From assembly GCA_023429345.1 (NCBI GenBank), contig JAEYVB010000350.1, forward strand, positions 1-5,633: 5,633 bases of DNA. The letters are read 5' to 3'. The position numbers were made by a program, and so were the translations under genes. How positions within the stretch are numbered: position 1 is the first letter of the stretch; every line of letters begins with the position of its first letter. This stretch comes from Planctomycetota bacterium. GTDB taxonomy: Bacteria; Planctomycetota; Phycisphaerae; Phycisphaerales; UBA1924. Below, one piece after another: positions 1-5,234 of the stretch. The notes below the pieces were generated by a model that was not told the origin of the DNA, made no database searches, and was given only the letters and a program-made list of their open reading frames with translations.

Positions 1-537
1 ACCGGGTGCACGCTGTGGTTCACCGGCCTCTCCGCCAGCGGCAAGAGCACCATCGCCTCGGCACTGGAGCAGACCCTCGTCAACCGCGGGCTGCACGCCT
101 ACCGCCTCGACGGCGACAACATCCGCATGGGGCTGAACAAAAACCTGGGCTTCTCCGCCGCGGACCGCGCCGAGAACATCCGCCGCATCGGCGAGGTCGC
201 CAAGCTCTTCGCCGATTCCGGCTCGATCGCCATCACGAGCTTCATCAGCCCCTACGCCGCCGACCGCGACGCCGTCCGCGCCCTGCACGATAAGGACGGC
301 ATGGCCTTCCTTGAGGTCTTCTGTGACACGCCGATCGATGTCTGCGAGCAGCGCGACCCCAAGGGTCTCTACAAGAAGGCCCGCGCCGGCGAGATCAAGG
401 GATTCACCGGCATCGACGACCCCTACGAGGCGCCCGGGAAGCCCGATCTGGTCCTCACCCCCGCGACCATGAGCGTCGATGACAGCGTGGCCGCTTGCCT
501 CGAGCTGCTCCGTTCGCGCGGGATCCTGCGGGCGTAA
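1..537 (+). CDS. cysC: Adenylylsulfate (APS) kinase, 5' end missing
   Basis: APS kinase phosphorylates adenosine 5'-phosphosulfate with ATP to give PAPS, the activated sulfate used for assimilation and sulfation, in the cytoplasm. The frame is open from base 1, so the start lies outside the window; 178 residues are visible. Visible residues 9-17 are the Walker A loop GLSASGKST. Residues 37-40 are DGDN, followed by GLNKNLGFSAADRAENIRR, the family's APS-binding region. FISPY is at 81-85 and CDTPIDVCEQRDPKGLYKKA at 108-127, both CysC signatures. The usual His after DGDNxR is Met here (RMGL for RHGL). About 20-30 N-terminal residues are missing if the enzyme stands alone. If it is the C-terminal half of a CysN-CysC fusion, much more lies upstream, and the window cannot tell which. 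The TAA stop at 535-537 lies inside the antisense reading frame of the convergent gene. The family call is near certain. Confidence 0.95.
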   Translation, partial: TGCTLWFTGLSASGKSTIASALEQTLVNRGLHAYRLDGDNIRMGLNKNLGFSAADRAENIRRIGEVAKLFADSGSIAITSFISPYAADRDAVRALHDKDGMAFLEVFCDTPIDVCEQRDPKGLYKKARAGEIKGFTGIDDPYEAPGKPDLVLTPATMSVDDSVAACLELLRSRGILRA

Positions 538-929
538 GAGAGCATGCTTACCGGCGACGGTCCTAATACCGTCGGCTTGCCGCACTCGGGGCAGCGGTCC
601 ATGCCGTGGAGGTCGTAGCCGCAGGCGCGGCATGCGCCGGGTCCGGGCCGACGCCGCAGCACCGCGCGCCAGCCGATGACCTGGAGCGCGATGCCGAGCA
701 CGCCAACCGCGGCCGCGAAGTGCAGGCCGCGGGGAGCCAAGCTCCACGACGACTCGGCTTGCGCGATCGCCGCGGAGTCAAGGCCGAACGCCAGGAATGC
801 GCCGAGCGGGCACAGGAACGCAAGCCAGAGCCGGCGCGTGCCATGCCGGACGAGGTGCAGGATCACCGCCGCCGGCGAGAGCACCTGGGCCGCCGCCCAC
901 GCCAGCATGATCAGGAGCGCGGGGGTCAC
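423..929 (-). CDS. Small membrane protein with C-terminal CxxC zinc ribbon
   Basis: Function unknown. Read from the GTG at 929, the protein has 168 residues. It has three hydrophobic segments at about 3-27, 34-57 and 68-88, then a basic stretch and a four-cysteine ribbon with Cys at 100, 103, 113 and 116 (CRACGYDLHGMDRCPECG). From memory, this ribbon is frequent at the ends of short planctomycete proteins; zinc binding is inferred. It is the last gene of the probable phoU-gmhA operon, with the GTG 22 nt after the gmhA stop. No clear Shine-Dalgarno sequence precedes any candidate start. A TTG at 983 inside gmhA and an ATG at 908 are alternatives; the GTG keeps the first membrane segment whole and avoids overlap. 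The last 50 or so residues look unlike protein: they lie antisense to cysC (115-nt overlap), and two stops sit one frame away just after the ribbon, at 563-565 and 548-550. The gene is likely real, but its end is doubtful. Confidence 0.72.
   Translation of the reverse strand: MTPALLIMLAWAAAQVLSPAAVILHLVRHGTRRLWLAFLCPLGAFLAFGLDSAAIAQAESSWSLAPRGLHFAAAVGVLGIALQVIGWRAVLRRRPGPGACRACGYDLHGMDRCPECGKPTVLGPSPVSMLSYARRIPRERSSSRQAATLSSTLMVAGVRTRSGFPGAS
555..574. terminator. Perfect 7-bp hairpin between convergent genes
   Basis: CGACGGT at 555-561 and ACCGTCG at 568-574 form a perfect inverted repeat around the 6-nt loop CCTAAT. It begins 17 nt after the cysC stop codon, where a 3' end would be expected. 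No T run follows on either strand, so it is not a canonical Rho-independent terminator. It may instead stabilise the 3' end of the cysC mRNA. On the minus strand it lies inside the reading frame of the zinc-ribbon protein, just past the ribbon codons. Confidence 0.4.
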
Positions 930-951
930 GGTCGAACTGTACGCTGCGGGA

Positions 952-1542
952 TCAGACGCCCAGCCGGGCCTCGATGCCCTCAACCAGGATGTGCAGCACC
1001 AGCATGTGCAGCTCCTGAATGCGGTCGCTGGTCGAGCCGGGGACGATCAGCTCGTGGTCGGCGCGGCCGCGGAGGGCGCCGCCGTCCTTGCCCAGGAGCG
1101 CGATGGTGATGAGGCCGCCGGCCCTGGCCGCGGCGATGGCGCCGGCGATATTGGGCGAGTTGCCGCTGGTCGAGAGGACGATGAGGCAGTCGCCGGGGCG
1201 GCCGAGCGCGGCGACCCAGCGGGCGTATATGTGCTCGAAGCCGTAATCGTTGGCGGTGCACGTGATGTGGCCGGCATCGTTGCAGGCGATGGCCGCGAGC
1301 GGCTTGCGGTCGGCCCGGAAGCGCCCGGTGAGTTCCTCAGCGAAGTGGGCCGCATCGCAGGAGGAGCCGCCGTTGCCGCAGATCAGGATCTTCTGCCCGG
1401 CCGCGAGCGCCCTGTGCAGGAGTAGGGCCCAGGACTCGACGGTCTCGATCGTCGCCGGCGCGGTGCAGAACGCCTCGAGCACCCGGCGCGCCTCGATGAG
1501 CGCAGCGGCGGTGACATTCGGGGCGGTGGGCTCCGTGCTCAT
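952..1542 (-). CDS. gmhA: Phosphoheptose (sedoheptulose-7-phosphate) isomerase
   Basis: GmhA converts sedoheptulose 7-phosphate to D-glycero-D-manno-heptose 7-phosphate, the first step to the ADP- or GDP-heptoses of lipopolysaccharide core and surface glycans, in the cytoplasm. The 196-residue length is typical. This is a single SIS domain. CGNGGSSCDAAHFAEELTGR at 55-74 is the phosphosugar loop and catalytic helix, STSGNSPN at 124-131 is the second phosphate-binding loop, and RIQELHMLVLHILVEGIE at 174-191 is the C-terminal family signature. His66, Glu70, Gln176 and His184 match in spacing the zinc ligands known in the family (His61, Glu65, Gln172 and His180 in well-studied GmhA), so the metal site looks complete. 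The ATG overlaps the phoU stop as ATGA, which implies coupled translation; there is no strong ribosome binding site of its own. DiaA and other SIS paralogues are less likely because of the intact HxxxE and QxxxxxxxH residues. Confidence 0.92.
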   Translation of the reverse strand: MSTEPTAPNVTAAALIEARRVLEAFCTAPATIETVESWALLLHRALAAGQKILICGNGGSSCDAAHFAEELTGRFRADRKPLAAIACNDAGHITCTANDYGFEHIYARWVAALGRPGDCLIVLSTSGNSPNIAGAIAAARAGGLITIALLGKDGGALRGRADHELIVPGSTSDRIQELHMLVLHILVEGIEARLGV

Positions 1543-2327
1543 GGCGCGGGCCTGGGCGGCTGGGGTGCGGGGGCCTGGTGCTGGCTGCGCTTGGCCTCGT
1601 GCCGCACGATCGTGCCGGTGGCGAGGTAGATCACATCCTCGGCGATGTTCTTCATGAGATCGCCCACGCGCTCAAGATCGCGTCCGATGCGGTAGAGCAG
1701 GAGCCCATTGCGGGTGACCTCCGGGTCGCGGCGCATCATCTCCTCGATCTCGGTGAAGAGCCGCTTCTCGAGGCTGTCGATCGTCTCGTCCTCGGCGACG
1801 ATCTGCCGGGCGATCCCCGCATCCTCGTCGAGCACAGCGCGGAGGAGCGAATGGCACATCATCGGCACGCGCTGGGCCATGTCCTGGAGGGCCGTCGGCC
1901 ACTGGATGGACTGCGTTTTGTCGAGCTTGCCGGTGACCTTGGCGATGCCGGAGGCGTGGTCGGCCACGCGTTCGATGTCGCCGTTGACCTTCAGGATGAA
2001 GGCGATCAGGCGGAAGTCGCGGGCGAAGGGGTGCTCGAGGGCCAGGAGGCGGAAGCACTCGGCCTCGATGGCGACCTCCTCCTCGTCGATGCGGTCGTCC
2101 CGGCGACGGACCTCCTTGGCGGCCTCGACGTCCAGCTTCCACAGGGCATCCAACGCCGCTTCGAGCATGGCGATCGCGCCCGTGGCCTCGGTGATCAGCC
2201 GCTTCTTCAGCTGGCCGACGTTGCGGTCGAAACTCCCGCGTACGCCCGGCTGCGGCCCCGGCGTCGGGAGCGGCGGCCCACCCCGGCCGGCGGGAGAATC
2301 AGGCGATCGCTGTGGCTGTCCGAACAT
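1539..2327 (-). CDS. phoU: PhoU-family phosphate signalling protein
   Basis: PhoU proteins damp phosphate-starvation signalling by linking the PstSCAB transporter to the PhoR kinase, and they restrain phosphate uptake. The two-repeat all-helical fold is visible. Each repeat carries the ExxxD metal motif: DIERVADHASGIAK at 117-130 and DLERVGDLMKNIAE at 217-230. In the second, the usual GDH is GDL. At 262 residues it is longer than the common 215-240. The extra length is a Pro/Gly-rich head (about 1-31) and a Gln/Pro-rich tail after about 246, probably both disordered. The ATG at 2327 is supported by GGAAGG five bases upstream; no other plausible start precedes the first helix. No pst or phoR/phoB gene is in view. 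Its partner in the operon is gmhA, which overlaps its stop by 4 nt. The family call is firm; whether it acts on Pst or another transporter such as a Pit type is unknown. Confidence 0.92.
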   Translation of the reverse strand: MFGQPQRSPDSPAGRGGPPLPTPGPQPGVRGSFDRNVGQLKKRLITEATGAIAMLEAALDALWKLDVEAAKEVRRRDDRIDEEEVAIEAECFRLLALEHPFARDFRLIAFILKVNGDIERVADHASGIAKVTGKLDKTQSIQWPTALQDMAQRVPMMCHSLLRAVLDEDAGIARQIVAEDETIDSLEKRLFTEIEEMMRRDPEVTRNGLLLYRIGRDLERVGDLMKNIAEDVIYLATGTIVRHEAKRSQHQAPAPQPPRPAP

Positions 2328-2332
2328 GCGGG

Positions 2333-2338
2333 CCTTCC
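2333..2338 (-). promoter_or_regulatory. Shine-Dalgarno sequence of phoU
   Basis: Read on the minus strand this is GGAAGG, with five bases (cccgc) to the ATG at 2327-2325. It is the clearest ribosome binding site of the minus-strand operon. It fixes the phoU start and keeps the Pro-rich N-terminal extension in the protein. Confidence 0.6.
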
Positions 2339-2420
2339 GAAAGCGAGGGGCGGGTGGTGCGGGGCGGTGCGGGCCGCCGCGGTTTTGCCCGCACGGCCGC
2401 TATTCTAAGGCAAGCCCGGC

Positions 2421-2463
2421 GGAACCCACCGGGTAGGAACCCACTTCATCGGCACTTCATGGC
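2421..2463 (+). repeat. Two short direct-repeat pairs upstream of the methyltransferase
   Basis: GGAACCCAC occurs at 2421-2429 and again at 2436-2444, a 15-bp period. CACTTCAT occurs at 2442-2449 and again at 2453-2460, an 11-bp period, close to one helical turn. A further GGAACCC lies at 2491-2497, where its GGAA serves as the weak ribosome binding site of the methyltransferase. The repeats sit in the 173-bp divergent region between phoU and the methyltransferase gene, downstream of a TATTCT at 2401-2406 that could be a -10 box. No matching -35 box is evident. They could be activator or repressor sites, or duplication noise in a short leader. Confidence 0.35.
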
Positions 2464-2500
2464 CCCCGGGCCCCAGACAGAAACTCAGTCGGAACCCCCG

Positions 2501-3364
2501 ATGCCCGCCAAACACCTCCTGAAACGACTCGTCGCCCGGGCCATGCGGCCGGGCGTGTGGCCCTTGGATCAGCGGGTCGCGGGCGTGGATGCGGGCCTCG
2601 AGCGCCTCGGCGACCGCGTCGCACGGCTCGAAGAGGCGCTCGAGAAGTTCTCCGGCAGCACCATCGACCGCGAGAAGCACCGCGAAGAACTCGCCTACTG
2701 GCGTTGGCTCATCAAGACCGAGAAGGGCCGGGCTTCGCTCCACGCGCCCTTTGAACAGGTATTCGGGGGTTGGCAGCGGGAGCGGCTGCTGGAGCTCGGC
2801 GGGGCGCTCGAGGGAGTCGGCGCGGCCGGGCTTGATGAGTGGTGCGCCGGGCAGAGCGTCGTTGAGATCGGCGCCGGCCCCTACCCCGCGGTGGCCGCGG
2901 CCCCCCGTTGGCGCCGGGCGGTTGCCGTCGACCCGCTGGCCAGGAGCTACGCGGAGGAGGGCCTTCTCCCCGCGGCGGCGGACCACATCACGTACCTGGA
3001 GGCCGCCGGCGAGCGGATCCCGCTCCCCGCGGGCTTCGCGGACCTGGTGATCATCGAGAACGCCCTCGACCACGTCAGCGATCCGGAGGCGGTGCTTCTG
3101 GAGATCCGCCGGCTGCTCCGCGAGGGCGGCCTGCTCTGGCTGCTGGTCGATCTTTCGAACTACACCGACCACATGCACCCGCACCCGTTCAACGAGGAAC
3201 GGCTCCGCGCGCTGCTCCGCGCCGCGGCCCTTGAGGTCGTCGCCGACCGCGTGAGCGATCACAAGAGTCACCCGCAGGCGTACGGCGAGTATCGCGGCCT
3301 GCTGCGAAAGGTACCGGTGCCCGCGCCGATCGATGCGAGCGAGGCATCGCTTTCGAGGTCGTAA
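2501..3364 (+). CDS. Class I SAM-dependent methyltransferase with N-terminal coiled coil
   Basis: It probably transfers a methyl group from S-adenosylmethionine; the acceptor is unknown. From the ATG at 2501 it has 287 residues. Residues 30-50 (GLERLGDRVARLEEALEKF) form a short coiled coil. A Trp-rich linker follows, then a Methyltransf_11-type Rossmann domain. Motif I is VVEIGAG at 120-126, the acidic end of strand 2 is VAVDP at 141-145, the motif with the post-strand-4 acidic turn is DLVIIENALDHVSDP at 181-195, and RRLLREGGLLWLLVD at 203-217 is the usual strand-5 signature. The ATG at 2501 has GGAA six bases upstream. In-frame starts at 2312 and 2459 are less likely because 2312 would overlap phoU and add an Arg/Gly-rich stretch of no protein character. 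Methyltransferases of this shape often act on surface polysaccharides or lipids, and gmhA next door is compatible with that. A ubiquinone/menaquinone or small-molecule acceptor cannot be excluded. Confidence 0.85.
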   Translation: MPAKHLLKRLVARAMRPGVWPLDQRVAGVDAGLERLGDRVARLEEALEKFSGSTIDREKHREELAYWRWLIKTEKGRASLHAPFEQVFGGWQRERLLELGGALEGVGAAGLDEWCAGQSVVEIGAGPYPAVAAAPRWRRAVAVDPLARSYAEEGLLPAAADHITYLEAAGERIPLPAGFADLVIIENALDHVSDPEAVLLEIRRLLREGGLLWLLVDLSNYTDHMHPHPFNEERLRALLRAAALEVVADRVSDHKSHPQAYGEYRGLLRKVPVPAPIDASEASLSRS

Positions 3365-3383
3365 CCGCGCGGGCGCGAGGTTA
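3362..3383. terminator. Convergent intergenic hairpin built on both stop codons
   Basis: TAAC at 3362-3365 pairs with GTTA at 3380-3383, and CGCG at 3366-3369 pairs with CGCG at 3374-3377 around the loop CGGG, leaving AG unpaired at 3378-3379. The first three bases are the TAA of the methyltransferase. The last three are the complement of the TAA of the peptidase, so the whole 16-nt gap lies in the hairpin. No T run follows on either strand. It is well placed to mark the 3' ends of both transcripts, but it is not a canonical terminator. Confidence 0.4.
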
Positions 3384-4595
3384 CTCGCGGAGCACGAACT
3401 CGCGCTCGTTCCAGAGCTTGTCGATGCGGTCGCGGACCGACGGCGACCCGGGGATGTGCTCCCCGCAGGCGACCAGCAGATCCACCAGCCCGTCAAAGTC
3501 CGCCAGCGCGATGAACTCCGGCCCGATCTTCGCCGGCGCGGTGTTCGTCCCGGCCTGCACGGCCGCCAGGTCCGCCATGTTGTGGTAGTTGCCCAGCGGG
3601 AGGCAGAGGCAGGTAGCGTCGTACCCGGCGGAGCAGAAGACGGTCGCCTCGCACGCCCCGCCCGCCATCAGCTTCCGCTGCCATTTCCAGGACGGTCGCT
3701 CGCTGAGCTTCTGGGCCGCCGTCGGCTGAGCGCCGCCGGCGATGTCCTCGGCGCGCTTCGCGATGGCGGAGGTCAGCGTCGGTGAGAAGATGCTGAGGCG
3801 GTCGCCGACGCGAACGATCGGACCCCCGCCGATCGGAGAGTCGTCGAAGCTGCGGCTGTTCTCGAGCGCGATCACGCGGGCGTTGCGGGGCATCGTGCCC
3901 TCGCGGCACGCCGCGATCGCGCCCACGAAGCCGATCTCTTCGGCCCGGGTGAACAGCAGCCGCACGGGCTGGGGCGGGGGCTCCTGGCCGCGGCCGCGCT
4001 CCTCGCGCAGCACATCAAACGCCGCGAGGGCCGCCGCGAGCGCCGCCAGGTCGTCGCAAGCGTGCGTGTACAGGATGCCGTCGCGGATGCACGCTTCGGG
4101 CAGGTCCCATGTTGCGATGTCGGCGGTGGTGATGCCGTCGGTTCCGCGGTCCAGTTCCGCGAGGTACGACTTGAAGAGCGGCGAGGTCGGGTCCGTCTGT
4201 CCCGTGAGGGTCGCCGCGTGCCGCGCACCCTCCCGCGTGTGGATCACCACCCGAGCCTCGCGGAAGTAGTCGTCCATCACGCCGCCCCGGAAGGCGAGCT
4301 GCACCGTGGAAGGGCTGATCACCCGCTCGACCACGAAGGCGGGATGGTCCAGGTGCGCCGTGAAGTAGACGGGCGCTGCCGATGATGGGGCCTCACCCGC
4401 GAGCCGTATCTCAAGGTTCCCGGACGGGTCTTCCCGGAGTTTCAGGTCCGGCCGCTCCGATACCCACGCCCGGACCCACTCGATCACCCGCCCCTCCCGG
4501 CCCGCGGCGGTGGGGATCTGGGTCACCTGCAACAGCCAGTCGTGGTGCCGAGCGCGGGTTTCTGGGGTCAATGCGGCGGCGGTGGAGGTCGGCAT
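3381..4595 (-). CDS. Dizinc M42/M28-like aminopeptidase
   Basis: Probably a cytoplasmic, metal-dependent exopeptidase that removes N-terminal residues from peptides. It has 404 residues and no signal peptide. The opening (DWLLQVTQIPTAAGREGRVI, 19-38) is the usual start of this superfamily. Candidate metal ligands appear in the standard order: His81 in HLDHP with Asp83, the bridging Asp181 in ACDDLAAL, the catalytic pair Glu219-Glu220 in TRAEEIGFVGA, an acidic residue near ALENS (Glu245), and His338 in LPLGNYHNM. Between the first His and the bridging Asp lies an insert of about 95 residues, where M42 enzymes carry their lid domain. The M42 signature DDRxG is replaced by DDLAA, so it sits at the edge of the family; M20 or M28 membership is possible. 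The ATG at 4595 begins just before the first conserved helix; no strong ribosome binding site is seen. It stands alone, divergent from the cysteine-rich module and convergent with the methyltransferase. Confidence 0.82.
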   Translation of the reverse strand: MPTSTAAALTPETRARHHDWLLQVTQIPTAAGREGRVIEWVRAWVSERPDLKLREDPSGNLEIRLAGEAPSSAAPVYFTAHLDHPAFVVERVISPSTVQLAFRGGVMDDYFREARVVIHTREGARHAATLTGQTDPTSPLFKSYLAELDRGTDGITTADIATWDLPEACIRDGILYTHACDDLAALAAALAAFDVLREERGRGQEPPPQPVRLLFTRAEEIGFVGAIAACREGTMPRNARVIALENSRSFDDSPIGGGPIVRVGDRLSIFSPTLTSAIAKRAEDIAGGAQPTAAQKLSERPSWKWQRKLMAGGACEATVFCSAGYDATCLCLPLGNYHNMADLAAVQAGTNTAPAKIGPEFIALADFDGLVDLLVACGEHIPGSPSVRDRIDKLWNEREFVLRE

Positions 4596-4620
4596 GCCGG
4601 ATGGTAGAGCCCACGAGCCG

Positions 4621-4648
4621 GATCCCGATCGGGGCGGTTTCCCCCGCC
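4621..4648. repeat. Left copy of GATCCCGATCGGGGC with palindrome and hairpin
   Basis: GATCCCGATCGGGGC at 4621-4635 recurs exactly at 5461-5475. It contains the 10-bp palindrome CCCGATCGGG (4624-4633). The bases after it can also pair, GGCGG at 4633-4637 with CCGCC at 4644-4648. It lies in the 86-bp region between the divergent peptidase and cysteine-rich genes, 28 bp from the peptidase ATG and about 35 bp before the TATA-like box. That makes it a candidate operator for either gene. A dyad of this size can also occur by chance in GC-rich DNA. Confidence 0.4.
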
Positions 4649-4668
4649 GAGCGCCGGCCGGAGAGGGG

Positions 4669-4676
4669 TATATAAG
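4669..4676 (+). promoter_or_regulatory. TATA-like -10 box for the cysteine-rich module
   Basis: TATATAAG stands out in very GC-rich surroundings. Read as a -10 element (TATATA at 4669-4674 or TATAAG at 4671-4676), it would place the transcription start about 6-8 bases on, at or next to the GTG start codon at 4682. The mRNA could then have almost no leader. No TTGACA-like -35 box lies at the right distance. The GGAGAGGGG just before the box is 13 bases from the GTG, too far for a normal ribosome binding site, which favours the promoter reading. Confidence 0.5.
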
Positions 4677-4681
4677 CTGTT

Positions 4682-5116
4682 GTGCTGCTGCGGGCGCTCC
4701 TCATCCTGTCCCTGATCGCCCAGCCGCTGTTCGGCGGACGGTTCGAGCGGTCGTGCGCCGGCCATGCGGTCGAGGAAGCGCTGGCCTCAAGCGAAAGCTG
4801 CGGCTCCACGTGCTGCGGTGTCGAGGAGGTGCGGCCAGAGCCCGCCTGCCCGATGTGCGACCTGGACGAGCCGGCGGCCTGCACAAACTGCGGCCGCTGC
4901 CTGCTCACCCAGAGCACGCCCGTCCAGCACCGCACGGCCCCGTCCGGGGAGCGCGAGCAGCAGCAGAAGGACGATCCCGGCGAGCCGGTCCGCCCGGCAT
5001 GGGCCTCCGTCGTGGAACTCAGCCCGGCTCCCAAGCGGCCTGCATTCCTCGACGGGAAGCCGCCGCCACGTTCCGGACGAGAACGCCTCGTGAGTAAGTC
5101 GGTGCTGACGGTCTAG
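4682..5116 (+). CDS. Exported cysteine-rich protein, 144 residues, unknown function
   Basis: I do not recognise a named family. The protein opens with a signal peptide (MLLRALLILSLIAQPLFGG, 1-19), so the rest should act outside the cytoplasm. Nine cysteines follow, at 25, 40, 44, 45, 56, 59, 67, 70 and 73. CPMC at 56-59 and CTNCGRC at 67-73 resemble metal-binding knuckles or closely spaced disulfides. After residue 75 there are no more Cys, only a hydrophilic tail rich in Pro, Gln, Glu and Arg that is probably disordered. The GTG start is chosen because it begins the signal peptide directly; a -10-like TATATAAG is only 6 bases upstream. Codons are mostly GC-ending, as expected for a real gene here. 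It is followed after 118 bp by a second exported Cys-rich peptide with no obvious terminator between, so they may be co-transcribed. Metal binding or envelope cross-linking are guesses. Confidence 0.72.
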   Translation: MLLRALLILSLIAQPLFGGRFERSCAGHAVEEALASSESCGSTCCGVEEVRPEPACPMCDLDEPAACTNCGRCLLTQSTPVQHRTAPSGEREQQQKDDPGEPVRPAWASVVELSPAPKRPAFLDGKPPPRSGRERLVSKSVLTV

Positions 5117-5142
5117 TCGGACGGACTCCGGTTCGGACGACT

Positions 5143-5167
5143 GCGCACGCGGGGTCCCGCGGTGCGC
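5143..5167 (+). other. Strong hairpin in the leader of the Cys-rich peptide gene
   Basis: GCGCACGCGG at 5143-5152 pairs with CCGC (5157-5160) plus GTGCGC (5162-5167), with G5161 bulged and a loop of about four bases, GGTC. This is a stem of ten base pairs, nearly all G-C. It begins 26 nt after the stop of the 144-residue gene and ends 67 nt before the next start. No T run follows, so a simple intrinsic terminator is unlikely. It may be an mRNA stabiliser, a processing site, or part of a leader control element. Confidence 0.5.
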
Positions 5168-5175
5168 CCGCCTTG

Positions 5176-5200
5176 CCGACGCCGGACGGTCCCGGCGCGG
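5176..5200 (+). other. Second leader hairpin
   Basis: CGCCGG at 5180-5185 pairs with CCGGCG at 5192-5197 around the loop ACGGTC. Flanking CCG (5176-5178) and CGG (5198-5200) extend it past a bulged A at 5179. It follows the first hairpin by eight bases and ends 20 bases before the AAAGGA ribosome binding site. Together the two hairpins fill most of the 118-bp spacer. Confidence 0.45.
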
Positions 5201-5220
5201 CGCAGACCACCATCGATACC

Positions 5221-5226
5221 AAAGGA
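5221..5226 (+). promoter_or_regulatory. Shine-Dalgarno sequence of the Cys-rich peptide gene
   Basis: AAAGGA with eight bases to the ATG at 5235. It selects this ATG over the out-of-frame ATG at 5230 and shows that the 75-residue frame has its own translation signal. Confidence 0.65.
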
Positions 5227-5234
5227 TTCATGTC

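Noticed and set aside
606..1425. Long plus-strand frames opposite the zinc-ribbon gene and gmhA
   Set aside because: Arg/Ala-rich shadows of conserved minus-strand genes with no motifs of their own.
1578..2408. 276-aa open frame on the plus strand
   Set aside because: It is antisense to phoU, whose motifs, ribosome binding site and operon overlap are clear. The plus-strand frame is a Leu/Gly/Asp-rich shadow.
2312..2500. N-terminal extension of the methyltransferase from a start at 2312 or 2459
   Set aside because: The added residues are Arg/Gly/Pro-rich without protein character and would overlap phoU. The ATG at 2501 opens a plausible helical N-terminus.
2405..3496. 363-aa open frame on the minus strand
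   Set aside because: It lies antisense to the methyltransferase and the end of the peptidase, shows no recognisable domain, and owes its length to GC-rich codons lacking stops.
4411..5034. 207-aa minus-strand frame crossing the peptidase start and the Cys-rich gene
   Set aside because: It covers two better-supported genes and the intergenic promoter region, and has Ser/Arg-rich shadow composition.
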